From Spirochaetales bacterium (GTDB lineage Bacteria; Spirochaetota; Spirochaetia; DSM-27196; SLST01), in assembly GCA_007130265.1 (NCBI GenBank), contig SLST01000528.1:1-6923 (forward strand): DNA of 6,923 nucleotides, written 5' to 3'. The notes below the pieces were generated by a model. That model did not search any database and was not told the origin of the DNA. It saw only the letters and a program-made list of their open reading frames with translations. The position numbers and the translations under genes are program-made. Within the stretch, counting starts at the first letter, position 1. Each line of letters opens with the position of its first letter. Positions 1 to 6,679 of this stretch are shown piece by piece.

Positions 1-512
1 AGAAGAAGCGTTCCATTCTTGACCTCACGACCGAAGGTGTGGACAAGAACTTCCAGAGCCTGCAGGAGATCGAGGCGAGGCTCGGTGAGATCACGACGCA
101 GATAAACGTTGTTCCGGAGAAGATCGAAGAGCTCTCCGGAAGGCTATCGCAGCTGGCGGCGAATAAGCGCGATGCCGATGGGGCGGTCAAGCAACTCGCG
201 CTGCTCGACCGGACGCTTGAAGAGATCGAAGAACGAATGGAGCATCTCAATCAGGCACGCGAATGGCTCGCGAGAACCGAGACTCGTCTCGAGGAAGTGC
301 AGCGCGAGGCCGAGGAGCAGGTCAAACTGCTCGGCGCGCTGATGAAGCAGGAGCACAAGGGCGGGAAGAAGGGCGACGGTGCGCCGCCGGTGACCACGCG
401 CGATACGGTGATCAAGCTCGCGAGACAGAGCTGGAACGTTGATGAAATCGCGCGGGCGACGAGCCTGTCACGCGGAGAGGTTGAGCTCATCCTCGAGCTT
501 GCCGCGAAGTAG
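1..512 (+). CDS. Coiled-coil protein with C-terminal HTH-like tail (5' end outside window)
   Basis: The reading frame is open to the left edge (first full codon at base 3) and ends at TAG 510-512, so 169 C-terminal residues are visible. A GTG at 39 could be read as a start, but the frame continues upstream with sensible codons and no Shine-Dalgarno lies at a proper distance, so I treat the gene as truncated by the window. The visible part is mostly heptad-like, charged helix (for example LEEIEERMEHLNQ and TRLEEVQREAEEQ), predicting a coiled coil of about 100 residues. A Lys/Gly-rich linker (HKGGKKGDGAPP) follows, then a final segment, VIKLARQSWNVDEIARATSL plus SRGEVELILEL. That tail has the pattern of the small helix-turn-helix-like ends found on some coiled-coil proteins (DUF6115-like, by recall). 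No signal peptide or membrane segment is visible. The function is unknown. It is convergent with the outer-membrane gene and probably unrelated to that operon. Confidence 0.8.
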   Translation, partial: KKRSILDLTTEGVDKNFQSLQEIEARLGEITTQINVVPEKIEELSGRLSQLAANKRDADGAVKQLALLDRTLEEIEERMEHLNQAREWLARTETRLEEVQREAEEQVKLLGALMKQEHKGGKKGDGAPPVTTRDTVIKLARQSWNVDEIARATSLSRGEVELILELAAK

Positions 513-535
513 GCGGTCGCCGCCGGCTTCGCGGT
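501..535. terminator. GC-rich hairpin between convergent genes; candidate bidirectional terminator
   Basis: CCGCGAAG (502-509) is perfectly complementary to CTTCGCGG (527-534). Inside it, GGCGG (512-516) pairs with CCGCC (520-524) around the 3-base loop TCG. The two stems are separated by a 2x2 internal loop, and G501-T535 can add a wobble pair. The structure covers the last codons and stop of the plus-strand gene and ends 3 bases before the stop of the minus-strand gene. There is no T-tract on either side, so it is not a textbook intrinsic terminator. It may work with Rho or only protect 3' ends. Confidence 0.55.
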
Positions 536-538
536 CGG

Positions 539-2203
539 TCAGAATGCTCCCCCCGGCGCAGCAAGCGTCAAGGTCAGACCGAAGGTTGGGGTGGCCGCAC
601 CCCCGAGGAAGAGTGCGGACGGGTCGGTGAACTCTCCGTCTTCCGGGCCAAAGGTGAATCTCGCTGAGAGCCCGAGAGAGAATGCCTCGAGGAACTGGTA
701 CCGGATTGCCGGGATCAGGACGCCGGAGCGATCGCTGATGTTTGCCAGCCCCAGAACCGACAGCGAGAGTCCCTGCGCAAACAGGTCTGAGACCGACGCG
801 GTTATCGCGCCGTAGTGGCGCCCCCAGTTGGTCAGGTCGGTGAATCCGAGCGTCGGCGGGGCCTCATAGGCTTCGGGACGGTCGTTGGGAGCACGATAGT
901 CGGCATTGAGCGTCGGGTTCAGCAGGAGCTCGGCGGCCGCGGGCAGCAGTCCGGGAACCGAACCATCGTAGCCTTCGCCGTTGTAGAAGTACTGCCCAAT
1001 CACTGCCATCGATACTCCGCTCTCCCATTCGTGCAGGTACCGCGCGCCTACGGTTGTCTGGAGGAACGCCCGATCGTCGACTTCGTAGGTCCGGAGTACG
1101 AGGTCTTCGTGGCCGTCGTTCGCCGCCGAAACAAATACCCGGTCAGAGCCCCACACCACGACGGCCTCGGCGAAGAGGTCGACGTCGTCGATCGATGCGG
1201 TGGAAAGCGCGATCAGACGGGGGGCGAGCGCCCGTTGGTAGTAGGCGCCGAGCCCGACCTCGCCTCGTCCGACCGCGAACTCGACCTTCGGCGCGACGGC
1301 CACGTCGAGCACCCCGGCGCCGGCATTGGTTATCAGGTAGAGGTACGCGTTTCCGGTGAGCCCGAACGGGTAGAGCGCGCGCAGTGAAACCGGGCCAAGC
1401 CGATCGGCGGTCGGGTCTTCGGCGTCTATGGCGGTGAGGTTCAGCACGTCGGCCGGACTGAAGAAGTACCCGGTTCCCCACTTGATCGTATGTCTGCCGA
1501 AACGGAAGAAGAGCGCCTCGCGCCACGTGTAGTCCGAGAACAGTTCGAAGACGGAGATGTCGAGCGCCGGGGGCGCTCCCGTAGCAGGAGCGTCGGTCTG
1601 CTCGAGGTCCTCCGCTTCGATCGTGAAGAGGACCGTTCCGCTCTCGTCTCTGACGACGATATTGCCGTCCTCATCCTCTTCGGCGGTCAAGCCATCCGGC
1701 AGCGTCACTCCCGTCAGCGCATCGGCGGTGATTGCGAAGTCTGGACTCGCTTGGGTCGTGGTCTCGATCCTGAGCTTGCCGTACGCGCGAAAATCGGTTC
1801 GAGGCCTGGCATCGAAGAAGAGGTCCGCGGCCAGTGACGGGGTGAGCGTGTTGGTATCGGGCTCGTGGAGGACGAAGTCGGGCGTCCAGACGTCACTCCA
1901 GGTCCAGTCGGAGCTGATCGAGCCTCGTACCCGGCCGCCCCACCGAACGCCTTCGGTGCGCAGCAGATCGTCCTGCGGACTCTCGCTCATGAGCGACTCG
2001 TCGGCTACGTCGATCATCTCCTCGTCGAGAAAGAACGAGTCGAAATCGTCGGGGTCCAATGCCTCGCCTTCCTCGTCTTCCTGCTCCTCCTCGATCCTGA
2101 ACGGATCCTCGAAGATGTCGTCTTCGGCGTATGCGCCGGCTGTGGCGATGATCGCGAACACAAGAGGCGCGAGTGCGGCCCGGGCGGCGCGATATCCTGG
2201 CAT
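539..2203 (-). CDS. Outer-membrane beta-barrel protein, last gene of LolA-like/FtsX ABC operon
   Basis: The product has 554 residues. Residues 1-26 are a Sec signal peptide with likely cleavage after AYA; there is no lipobox cysteine. Residues 27-79 are extremely acidic (26 Asp/Glu of 53, one Arg) and probably disordered. From about residue 85 to the end the protein alternates short aromatic-rich, amphipathic strands with polar loops and finishes in Phe, as expected for a barrel handled by the BAM machinery. Residues 236-255 carry a GRxxIKWGxGxFFSPADVLN motif that resembles the GRQ-x-WG-x-NP-x-D motif of DUF1302-type and related barrels (recall, not a search). An Asp/Glu-rich beta-hairpin insert lies at about 165-210. 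The start ATG directly abuts the TAG of the LolA-like gene with no good Shine-Dalgarno, so translation is probably coupled. I infer that it is the outer-membrane partner of the ABC/LolA-like system. An unrelated porin is the alternative. It has no cysteine and only three lysines. Confidence 0.82.
   Translation of the reverse strand: MPGYRAARAALAPLVFAIIATAGAYAEDDIFEDPFRIEEEQEDEEGEALDPDDFDSFFLDEEMIDVADESLMSESPQDDLLRTEGVRWGGRVRGSISSDWTWSDVWTPDFVLHEPDTNTLTPSLAADLFFDARPRTDFRAYGKLRIETTTQASPDFAITADALTGVTLPDGLTAEEDEDGNIVVRDESGTVLFTIEAEDLEQTDAPATGAPPALDISVFELFSDYTWREALFFRFGRHTIKWGTGYFFSPADVLNLTAIDAEDPTADRLGPVSLRALYPFGLTGNAYLYLITNAGAGVLDVAVAPKVEFAVGRGEVGLGAYYQRALAPRLIALSTASIDDVDLFAEAVVVWGSDRVFVSAANDGHEDLVLRTYEVDDRAFLQTTVGARYLHEWESGVSMAVIGQYFYNGEGYDGSVPGLLPAAAELLLNPTLNADYRAPNDRPEAYEAPPTLGFTDLTNWGRHYGAITASVSDLFAQGLSLSVLGLANISDRSGVLIPAIRYQFLEAFSLGLSARFTFGPEDGEFTDPSALFLGGAATPTFGLTLTLAAPGGAF
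1439..1498 (-). other. WG/SPADVLN barrel motif (residues 236-255 of the outer-membrane protein)
   Basis: This segment reads GRHTIKWGTGYFFSPADVLN. A Gly-Arg-x3-Lys-Trp-Gly strand followed by an aromatic turn and a Ser/Asn-Pro-x-Asp-x-x-Asn box recurs in several uncharacterised outer-membrane barrel families, including DUF1302. It is the best handle for family assignment of this otherwise divergent protein. Confidence 0.45.
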
Positions 2204-2950
2204 CTAGTTGCTGACCCGCTCGAGATACGCCCTGGTGAAGACGCTGTCCGGGATCGGACGGGTCGTCGCGTCGCTCATCGTCAGCTGGGTTCGTCGACCT
2301 TCGTCGAGTTCGTCCACGATGAGCACCTGCTTCGGCAGCAGTTTCTCGCCTACGCGCTCATAGCGCGGGTAGAGGCTGGTACGCATCAAGCGTCCGCTCA
2401 CGCTGTAGTCTTCCTGCTTGAGGACGAGCGGCACGTCCTTGCGGACCCACAGTCTGACGCGGTCGTAGGCGACGCCGGAGGTCGTGGCCGCGAGGTCGAG
2501 GATCCAGACGTCGAAGGTGCCAAGACGGCCCTCACGCGCATCTGTTACTCGATAGTCACTGCCGAAACTGTTCCGGTTGAAGTCGGCGTTCTGAGCGTCG
2601 GACCCCTGAACGCTCTCCCGTATAGTCGTGCGTTCAAAGCGTCGGCTCTCCGGATCGTAGAACCAGACGTTCTCGTCGATCTGCAGGTACCCTTGACCGC
2701 GCTGCACTTCCGGCTGCAGGATCAGAATCAGGAACTGATCGTTCGCATCACGACGGAAAAGACGCGCCTGGGTGACCTCGCGCTCCTGTCCCGGGCGCTC
2801 GGCGATGATCGTGTACACAGCGGAGAAGTCCCCGTCGGCGAATGTGGTCAGCTCATCGATCTCGTTGAGCATCGCCTGGAAGTCCGCAGATACCGCGAAT
2901 CCGGGCGCGGCGATCATCGCCAGCGAAAACAGCATGAGTAGTCGTCTCAT
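2204..2950 (-). CDS. Secreted LolA-like outer-membrane lipoprotein-sorting protein
   Basis: I place the start at ATG 2950 because AAAGGAGG (2963-2956) lies 5 bases upstream and the product then begins with a clean signal peptide, MRRLLMLFSLAMIAAPGFAVSA, cleaved after residue 22. An ATG at 2983, overlapping the upstream stop as ATGA, would add 11 polar residues before the signal and has no Shine-Dalgarno. The mature protein (about 226 residues) matches the LolA-like family often annotated as outer-membrane lipoprotein-sorting protein: GQGYLQIDENVWFYDPESRR (residues 85-104), a GSD at 130-132, a strand-rich middle (FDVWILDLAA, VRLWVRKDVPLVLKQEDY) and RTSLYPRYERVGEKLLPKQV near the end. Such proteins form a half-barrel that binds acyl chains. 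It probably takes cargo from the two permeases encoded upstream and carries it across the periplasm towards the barrel protein encoded immediately downstream. There is no cysteine. Confidence 0.87.
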   Translation of the reverse strand: MRRLLMLFSLAMIAAPGFAVSADFQAMLNEIDELTTFADGDFSAVYTIIAERPGQEREVTQARLFRRDANDQFLILILQPEVQRGQGYLQIDENVWFYDPESRRFERTTIRESVQGSDAQNADFNRNSFGSDYRVTDAREGRLGTFDVWILDLAATTSGVAYDRVRLWVRKDVPLVLKQEDYSVSGRLMRTSLYPRYERVGEKLLPKQVLIVDELDEGRRTQLTMSDATTRPIPDSVFTRAYLERVSN

Positions 2951-2955
2951 GGACG

Positions 2956-2963
2956 CCTCCTTT
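2956..2963 (-). promoter_or_regulatory. Strong Shine-Dalgarno of the LolA-like gene
   Basis: On the minus strand AAAGGAGG precedes ATG 2950 by 5 bases. It is the closest match to the consensus among the operon's start sites and lies in the operon's only real gap (2951-2979). It decides between the ATG at 2950 and that at 2983, and suggests that the periplasmic carrier is made in higher amount than the permeases. Confidence 0.75.
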
Positions 2964-2979
2964 GTTCGGTGTCGCTGCC

Positions 2980-4311
2980 TCATACCGACCGCAGCGCATC
3001 GACCGGTTCCATGCGGGCGGCCCTGCGGCTTGGGAGGAACGCGGCCAGTATCGTCAGCGAAGCGACGATTCCGGTGTTCATCAGCACCTGCAGCAGTGAG
3101 ACCCTGAAGGTGAAGTAGCCGTTCTTCAGCAGGATGAAGATGGGCGAATCGAGTCCCATGGAGATTCTGCTGAGCACCAGCATGACCGAACCGGCAACCA
3201 GGAGACCGGCGAGAACTCCGCCGATCGCCAGGAAGAGGGCTTCGAGCAGGAAGTTGCCGAGTACCCGTTCGCGCTGCATGCCGAGCGCACGCATGGTACC
3301 GATCTCACGAATCCGCTCGTACATGATCATCCGGAATGTGTTGGTGATGCCGACCATGATGATCACGAACAGCACGATCAGGATGACCAGTGCGGTCTGG
3401 TTGAGCAGTCCCACGATCTGGTCAACCTCGCTGAGAATGTCGTTCAGAGTGTACACCCGGTACCGGGTGCCCTCCCATTCTTCGTCGGTCGTTTCGCGGA
3501 AGAGCTGTGCGACCGGGTTCTCCCGGTCCTCATCCGCGGCGCTGCGCTCGAACAGATCCACACGCCCCTCGAGCGCCTCGTAGTAGCGGTTCACCCATTG
3601 CTCGATCTGCCCGAGGTTCTGCACGAAGATGCCGAGCGTCTGGTAGCTGCCGTCGGGAACACGCAGAAGCTCATTCACGTAGCCGAGGTCCGCGTAGGCG
3701 GAAAGCTGGCCGAACAGACCCGGGTCGTAGCTGATGCCGGCGACAGTGAACTCGCCGACGTTCTGCTGCCCGTCGACCGTCTGCATTCGTATGGTGATCC
3801 GGTCGTCGATCTCCGCCCGCAGGCGTCTGGCAATCGTTTCGGTCAGGATAATGCCGTTGCGCAGTCCCTCCCGGTTGCGGCGCAGCATGTTCTCGAAGGC
3901 GCCGTCCACGAGGACGAGCCTTTCGCGCAGAAACACTTCCTGATCCCAGTCCGCGCCAACCACGTTCTGCCGGACGCTGGTTCCCTGAAAGATCAGGGCG
4001 CCGCTGAACTCGCTGCGTTTCGTGTACGTGACCAGTGGTCTGATCACCTCGTTCATCGTGCCGATCAGGAGTGCATCATCGGCGATGAGCCGCCGCTCGC
4101 TTCCGTCGGACAACCGTTCGCGCCCCTGAACGAAGATGTGTCCAGCGAGAAGCTGAGAGAAGTTCTCGCTGACGTTCTCGACGAAGCTGCCGGCGAAACC
4201 GTTGATCAGCGTGACGATCGCCACTCCGAAGGCAATCGCCCCGCCGAGCAGATAGGTGCGGCGTTTCTGTCGGTTCAGGTTTCGCAGCGCAATGAGTATC
4301 ATCTTCGTCAC
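2980..4311 (-). CDS. FtsX/LolC-E-type ABC transporter permease (second subunit)
   Basis: The product has 443 residues from a GTG start, chosen because AGGAG (4322-4318) lies 6 bases upstream; the in-frame ATG at 4302 would be too far from it. Topology is that of LolC/LolE and MacB permeases: a transmembrane helix at about 20-40, a large periplasmic domain (about 41-300), then three helices at about 305-329, 354-380 and 404-426. The cytoplasmic segment after helix 2, YERIREIGTMRALGMQRERV (331-350), is the hallmark coupling region of FtsX-domain permeases, and the end PSRRAARMEPVDALRSV is typical. It starts 3 bases after the stop of the first permease, so the two are almost certainly made together and form a heterodimer over an ATPase dimer, as LolC and LolE do. 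The substrate is probably a lipoprotein or lipid, from the LolA-like neighbour. It is shorter than the first permease, lacks that protein's acidic insert and has no cysteine. Confidence 0.9.
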   Translation of the reverse strand: MTKMILIALRNLNRQKRRTYLLGGAIAFGVAIVTLINGFAGSFVENVSENFSQLLAGHIFVQGRERLSDGSERRLIADDALLIGTMNEVIRPLVTYTKRSEFSGALIFQGTSVRQNVVGADWDQEVFLRERLVLVDGAFENMLRRNREGLRNGIILTETIARRLRAEIDDRITIRMQTVDGQQNVGEFTVAGISYDPGLFGQLSAYADLGYVNELLRVPDGSYQTLGIFVQNLGQIEQWVNRYYEALEGRVDLFERSAADEDRENPVAQLFRETTDEEWEGTRYRVYTLNDILSEVDQIVGLLNQTALVILIVLFVIIMVGITNTFRMIMYERIREIGTMRALGMQRERVLGNFLLEALFLAIGGVLAGLLVAGSVMLVLSRISMGLDSPIFILLKNGYFTFRVSLLQVLMNTGIVASLTILAAFLPSRRAARMEPVDALRSV

Positions 4312-4314
4312 GGC

Positions 4315-5874
4315 TCACTCCTGTTGAATGGCGCGGACCGGTTCGATGCGAAGCGCGACCGAAACCGGGTACAGGTGCGCGAGCAGGCCGACAACCCAGA
4401 CGATGAGAATCGCTCCAAACACGCTCATCGCGGAGGCCACCGGTCTGAGCTCGGGGCCTGCGAACAGCACGGTCAGGAAGGTGTTGGTCGCCGGGACCCC
4501 TATGATGTGAAGCAGCCCTATGATCCCGAGTCCTCCGGCGACGCCGATCATCCCGAAAACGGTCGTGATCACCAGGATCTCGTACACGAACATGCGGCGG
4601 ACAAACCCTCTCTGCGCGCCGAGCGCGCGCATCGTCCCGATCTCGCTCGTGCGTTCCATCACCGAGATGACCAGCGTATTCGTCATGATGATCACCGCCA
4701 CCACGCCGATGACAATAATCGCGACGTTGAAGACCGTTCTGATGACGTCGGCCGTCGTAGCGAACGGTCCGGCGGCGACTTCCCAGTTTCCCGCCTGCGC
4801 GTCAATGCCGGCCTCGGCGAAGGAGCGATTCAGATCGGCGATTGTCGCGCTGGTATGGCGGGGGTTGCCCATCCTCGCCAGAACGTAGTGCCACGTCTGT
4901 GAGGCGATCCGCTGATCGGCGGCCGGTTCAGGTTCGATGCTCTGCGCGCGTGAAGCGCTGCCGGCGAGGTCGTCCCAGTCGAACTGATCGTCGACTGCCG
5001 CAGTCTCGTCGAACCCCGTGTTCTCGCCGAACAGGTCGTCCAGATCCATGCCGCCCGGGGAATCCGAGCGGTCGAGCAGTTCGGTCTCGCTGGGATCGAG
5101 TTCGACGCTCTGGTCCCGGCCGAGGTTGAGCCGAAGCATCGCGCGAAGGGTTTGGGGATCGATATAGCTGACGAGTTCGAAACCGACTCCCTCGCTGATG
5201 CCGGTCGTTTCGTAGACACCGATCAGAGGGACGACCCGGATGCTCGGCAGACCGTCGCTGGTGAGGCCGATAATACGTATCTGGTCGCCGACCGAAACGG
5301 GATATGAGTCGACCTCAATCTCCTCCCGCTCGAGCGCCCGCAATGCTCGCTCTTCGAGCTCCTTGAGACGCGAGGAGCTGATCATCAGACCCTGCTCACC
5401 CGGGCGAAGAAATCGACCTGAGACGATCCGCACATTGTCAAAAGTGGTCCGGTAGCTCTCCGTCTCAGCACCAAACAGGACGGTCAGGGTGCTGTTGCGG
5501 AACCCGTCGATTCGCTCGTCTTCCGGTCTCAGGAAGCCGAATCCGGTCATCTGCGTCGTCCATGCCGTGATCCGGTTCTCCGCCTCGATGAGCTCGATGA
5601 TGCGCGGGTAGTCGGGCAGCACCGGGGTCGGGTCGATACCTCCGACCGACTGCACGCCGAAGAGGCTGATCGGCCCTTCGGCGGTGCCGGAGATCATGAT
5701 TTCCCCGGTATAGTTGTCGACAAAGGCTCGCGCGATACCCTCGCGAGCGGTGTCCATCAACGAGTTGCCGACGATGAGCACGACGACCCCCAGCGCCACC
5801 AGCGTCCCGATGATCAGCGTCTTGCCACGGTGTTCGAGCAGGTTGCGAAGCGCGATGCGCAGCAGTAACGGCAT
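4315..5874 (-). CDS. FtsX/LolC-E-type ABC transporter permease with acidic periplasmic insert (first subunit)
   Basis: The product has 519 residues. Start ATG 5874 overlaps the ATPase stop as TGATG and has AGGAGG (5884-5879) 4 bases upstream; the in-frame GTG at 5877 would add one Met but sits only one base from that site. Helices lie at about 19-39, 381-403, 431-457 and 482-503, with a periplasmic domain of about 340 residues between the first two, as in LolC/E and MacB. The FtsX coupling region is MERTSEIGTMRALGAQRGFV (406-425), and the tail YPVSVALRIEPVRAIQ is family-typical. Residues 260-302 are an unusual acidic segment with 16 Asp/Glu and one Arg, inserted late in the periplasmic domain; this helps make the protein about 75 residues longer than its partner. 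With the second permease and the ATPase it should form the inner-membrane extractor that loads the LolA-like protein. It has no cysteine and only two lysines. Confidence 0.9.
   Translation of the reverse strand: MPLLLRIALRNLLEHRGKTLIIGTLVALGVVVLIVGNSLMDTAREGIARAFVDNYTGEIMISGTAEGPISLFGVQSVGGIDPTPVLPDYPRIIELIEAENRITAWTTQMTGFGFLRPEDERIDGFRNSTLTVLFGAETESYRTTFDNVRIVSGRFLRPGEQGLMISSSRLKELEERALRALEREEIEVDSYPVSVGDQIRIIGLTSDGLPSIRVVPLIGVYETTGISEGVGFELVSYIDPQTLRAMLRLNLGRDQSVELDPSETELLDRSDSPGGMDLDDLFGENTGFDETAAVDDQFDWDDLAGSASRAQSIEPEPAADQRIASQTWHYVLARMGNPRHTSATIADLNRSFAEAGIDAQAGNWEVAAGPFATTADVIRTVFNVAIIVIGVVAVIIMTNTLVISVMERTSEIGTMRALGAQRGFVRRMFVYEILVITTVFGMIGVAGGLGIIGLLHIIGVPATNTFLTVLFAGPELRPVASAMSVFGAILIVWVVGLLAHLYPVSVALRIEPVRAIQQE
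4318..4322 (-). promoter_or_regulatory. Ribosome binding site of the second permease, inside the end of the first
   Basis: AGGAG on the minus strand is formed by the last two codons (CAG GAG) of the first permease and lies 6 bases before GTG 4311, across the TGA stop. It fixes the GTG start and predicts re-initiation, coupling the amounts of the two permeases. Confidence 0.65.
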
Positions 5875-6596
5875 CACGCCTCCTCGTTGAGGCTCGCTGC
5901 TACGGGCTCCTTGCGCACGTTCTCGATAATCCTGCCGTCGAGCAGGCGGATCACGTGGTCGGCGATGCCGACGATCGATGGATCGTGCGTGCTGAAGATA
6001 AAGGTAGTCTCGAGGTCGCGGTTGATCTTCTTCATCAGTTCGATTATCGCTTCTCCGGTCTTCGAGTCGAGGTTCGCGGTCGGCTCATCCGCGAGGACGA
6101 TCTGCGGCTTGGTGACGAGTGAGCGCGCGATCGCCACACGCTGTCGCTGGCCGCCGGAGAGCTCGCCGGGACGATGGTCGCGCCAACGGGTGAGTCCGAC
6201 CTCTTCGATGAGGAAGTCGACGTACTCCTGCCGTTCCCTCTTCGGGGCGGCCTGCTTGCCGAGGAGGAGGGGAAACTCAACGTTCTCGAATACGTTCAGT
6301 ACGGGCACCAGGTTGAAGCTCTGGAAGATGAACCCGATGAACTCGTGGCGCAGCGTTGTGATTGCCCGGTCCGACAGTCCGCCGGTCGGCGTCCCATCAA
6401 TGCGAACGACTCCGCTTGTCGGGGTATCGATGCACCCGATCAGGTTGAGAATCGTCGACTTGCCCGACCCGGACGGGCCCGCTATGGAGATGAAATCACC
6501 GCGTTCGATGGCGAAGCTTACCCCGTTGACCGCCCGGACCTCAGTCTGCCCGAGCGGGTAGACCTTATGAACCTCTTCGAGTTGGACGATACTCAT
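5874..6596 (-). CDS. ABC transporter ATP-binding protein, LolD/MacB family
   Basis: The product has 240 residues from ATG 6596, with GGGAG (6608-6604) 7 bases upstream. A longer reading from 6680 would add 28 Arg-rich residues with no family likeness, so I reject it. All nucleotide-binding elements are intact: Walker A GPSGSGKST (40-48), Q-loop Gln92 in FIFQSFNLVPVLNVFENVEF, signature LSGGQRQR (146-153), Walker B IVLADE (166-171), D-loop NLDS (175-178) and H-loop His204 in STHDP. The Q-loop context FQSFNLVPVLNVFENV is typical of the LolD/MacB/FtsE-like group that energises FtsX-fold permeases. It lacks any membrane segment and should act as a cytoplasmic dimer under the two permeases encoded next. 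Its stop overlaps the first permease start by one base. It is the first gene of the operon, and its start faces the divergent intergenic region. I give no symbol because lolD orthology cannot be shown from sequence reading alone. Confidence 0.93.
   Translation of the reverse strand: MSIVQLEEVHKVYPLGQTEVRAVNGVSFAIERGDFISIAGPSGSGKSTILNLIGCIDTPTSGVVRIDGTPTGGLSDRAITTLRHEFIGFIFQSFNLVPVLNVFENVEFPLLLGKQAAPKRERQEYVDFLIEEVGLTRWRDHRPGELSGGQRQRVAIARSLVTKPQIVLADEPTANLDSKTGEAIIELMKKINRDLETTFIFSTHDPSIVGIADHVIRLLDGRIIENVRKEPVAASLNEEA
5879..5884 (-). promoter_or_regulatory. Ribosome binding site of the first permease, inside the ATPase gene
   Basis: AGGAGG on the minus strand lies within the last codons of the ATPase gene, 4 bases before ATG 5874. 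It favours ATG 5874 over GTG 5877 and supports translational coupling of ATPase and permease. Confidence 0.65.
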
Positions 6597-6603
6597 GCGA
6601 ATG

Positions 6604-6608
6604 CTCCC
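6604..6608 (-). promoter_or_regulatory. Ribosome binding site of the ATPase gene
   Basis: GGGAG on the minus strand lies 7 bases before ATG 6596, with a second purine-rich AGGAG a few bases further upstream (6617-6613). This selects ATG 6596 over the longer reading from 6680. Confidence 0.55.
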
Positions 6609-6679
6609 ATTTCTCCTAAAGAGTACTAAACAGCCGGGCCATCGTGTGCGCAGGCTGATCGACTCGCGGAAGACTCGCA

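Noticed and set aside
1865..2941. Long plus-strand open frame opposite the carrier gene and the 5' part of the barrel gene
   Set aside because: It spans the junction of two convincing minus-strand genes with signal peptides, and its own translation shows no recognisable motif.
2204..2950. Calling the carrier gene lolA and the permeases lolC/lolE
   Set aside because: The family likeness is clear but orthology is not. LolA-like proteins and FtsX-type permeases have many paralogues with other cargo, so symbols would overstate the evidence.
2951..2983. Alternative start of the LolA-like gene at 2983 (ATGA overlap with the permease stop)
   Set aside because: It would put 11 polar residues (MRQRHRTKEAS) before the signal peptide and lacks a ribosome binding site, whereas ATG 2950 has AAAGGAGG at 5 bases.
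3598..4902. Long plus-strand open frame opposite both permease genes (434 codons)
   Set aside because: It runs antisense across the junction of two well-supported genes. Its translation is rich in Asp, His and Arg opposite the hydrophobic membrane codons, shows no domain and has no ribosome binding site; it is a by-product of GC-rich codon bias.
6593..6610. Five-codon upstream open frame (M-G-A-F-A) on the minus strand overlapping the ATPase start as ATGA
   Set aside because: The only Shine-Dalgarno candidate is 2 bases from its ATG, too close for efficient initiation; it is likely chance.
6621..6629. GAGTACTAA resembling a CIRCE half-site (GAGTGCTAA)
   Set aside because: The matching half (TTAGCACTC) is absent at the required 9-base spacing, so there is no CIRCE element.
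6611..6660. TTTAGT as a possible -10 box for the ABC operon on the minus strand
   Set aside because: No acceptable -35 hexamer lies 16-18 bases upstream, so a promoter call would be unsupported.
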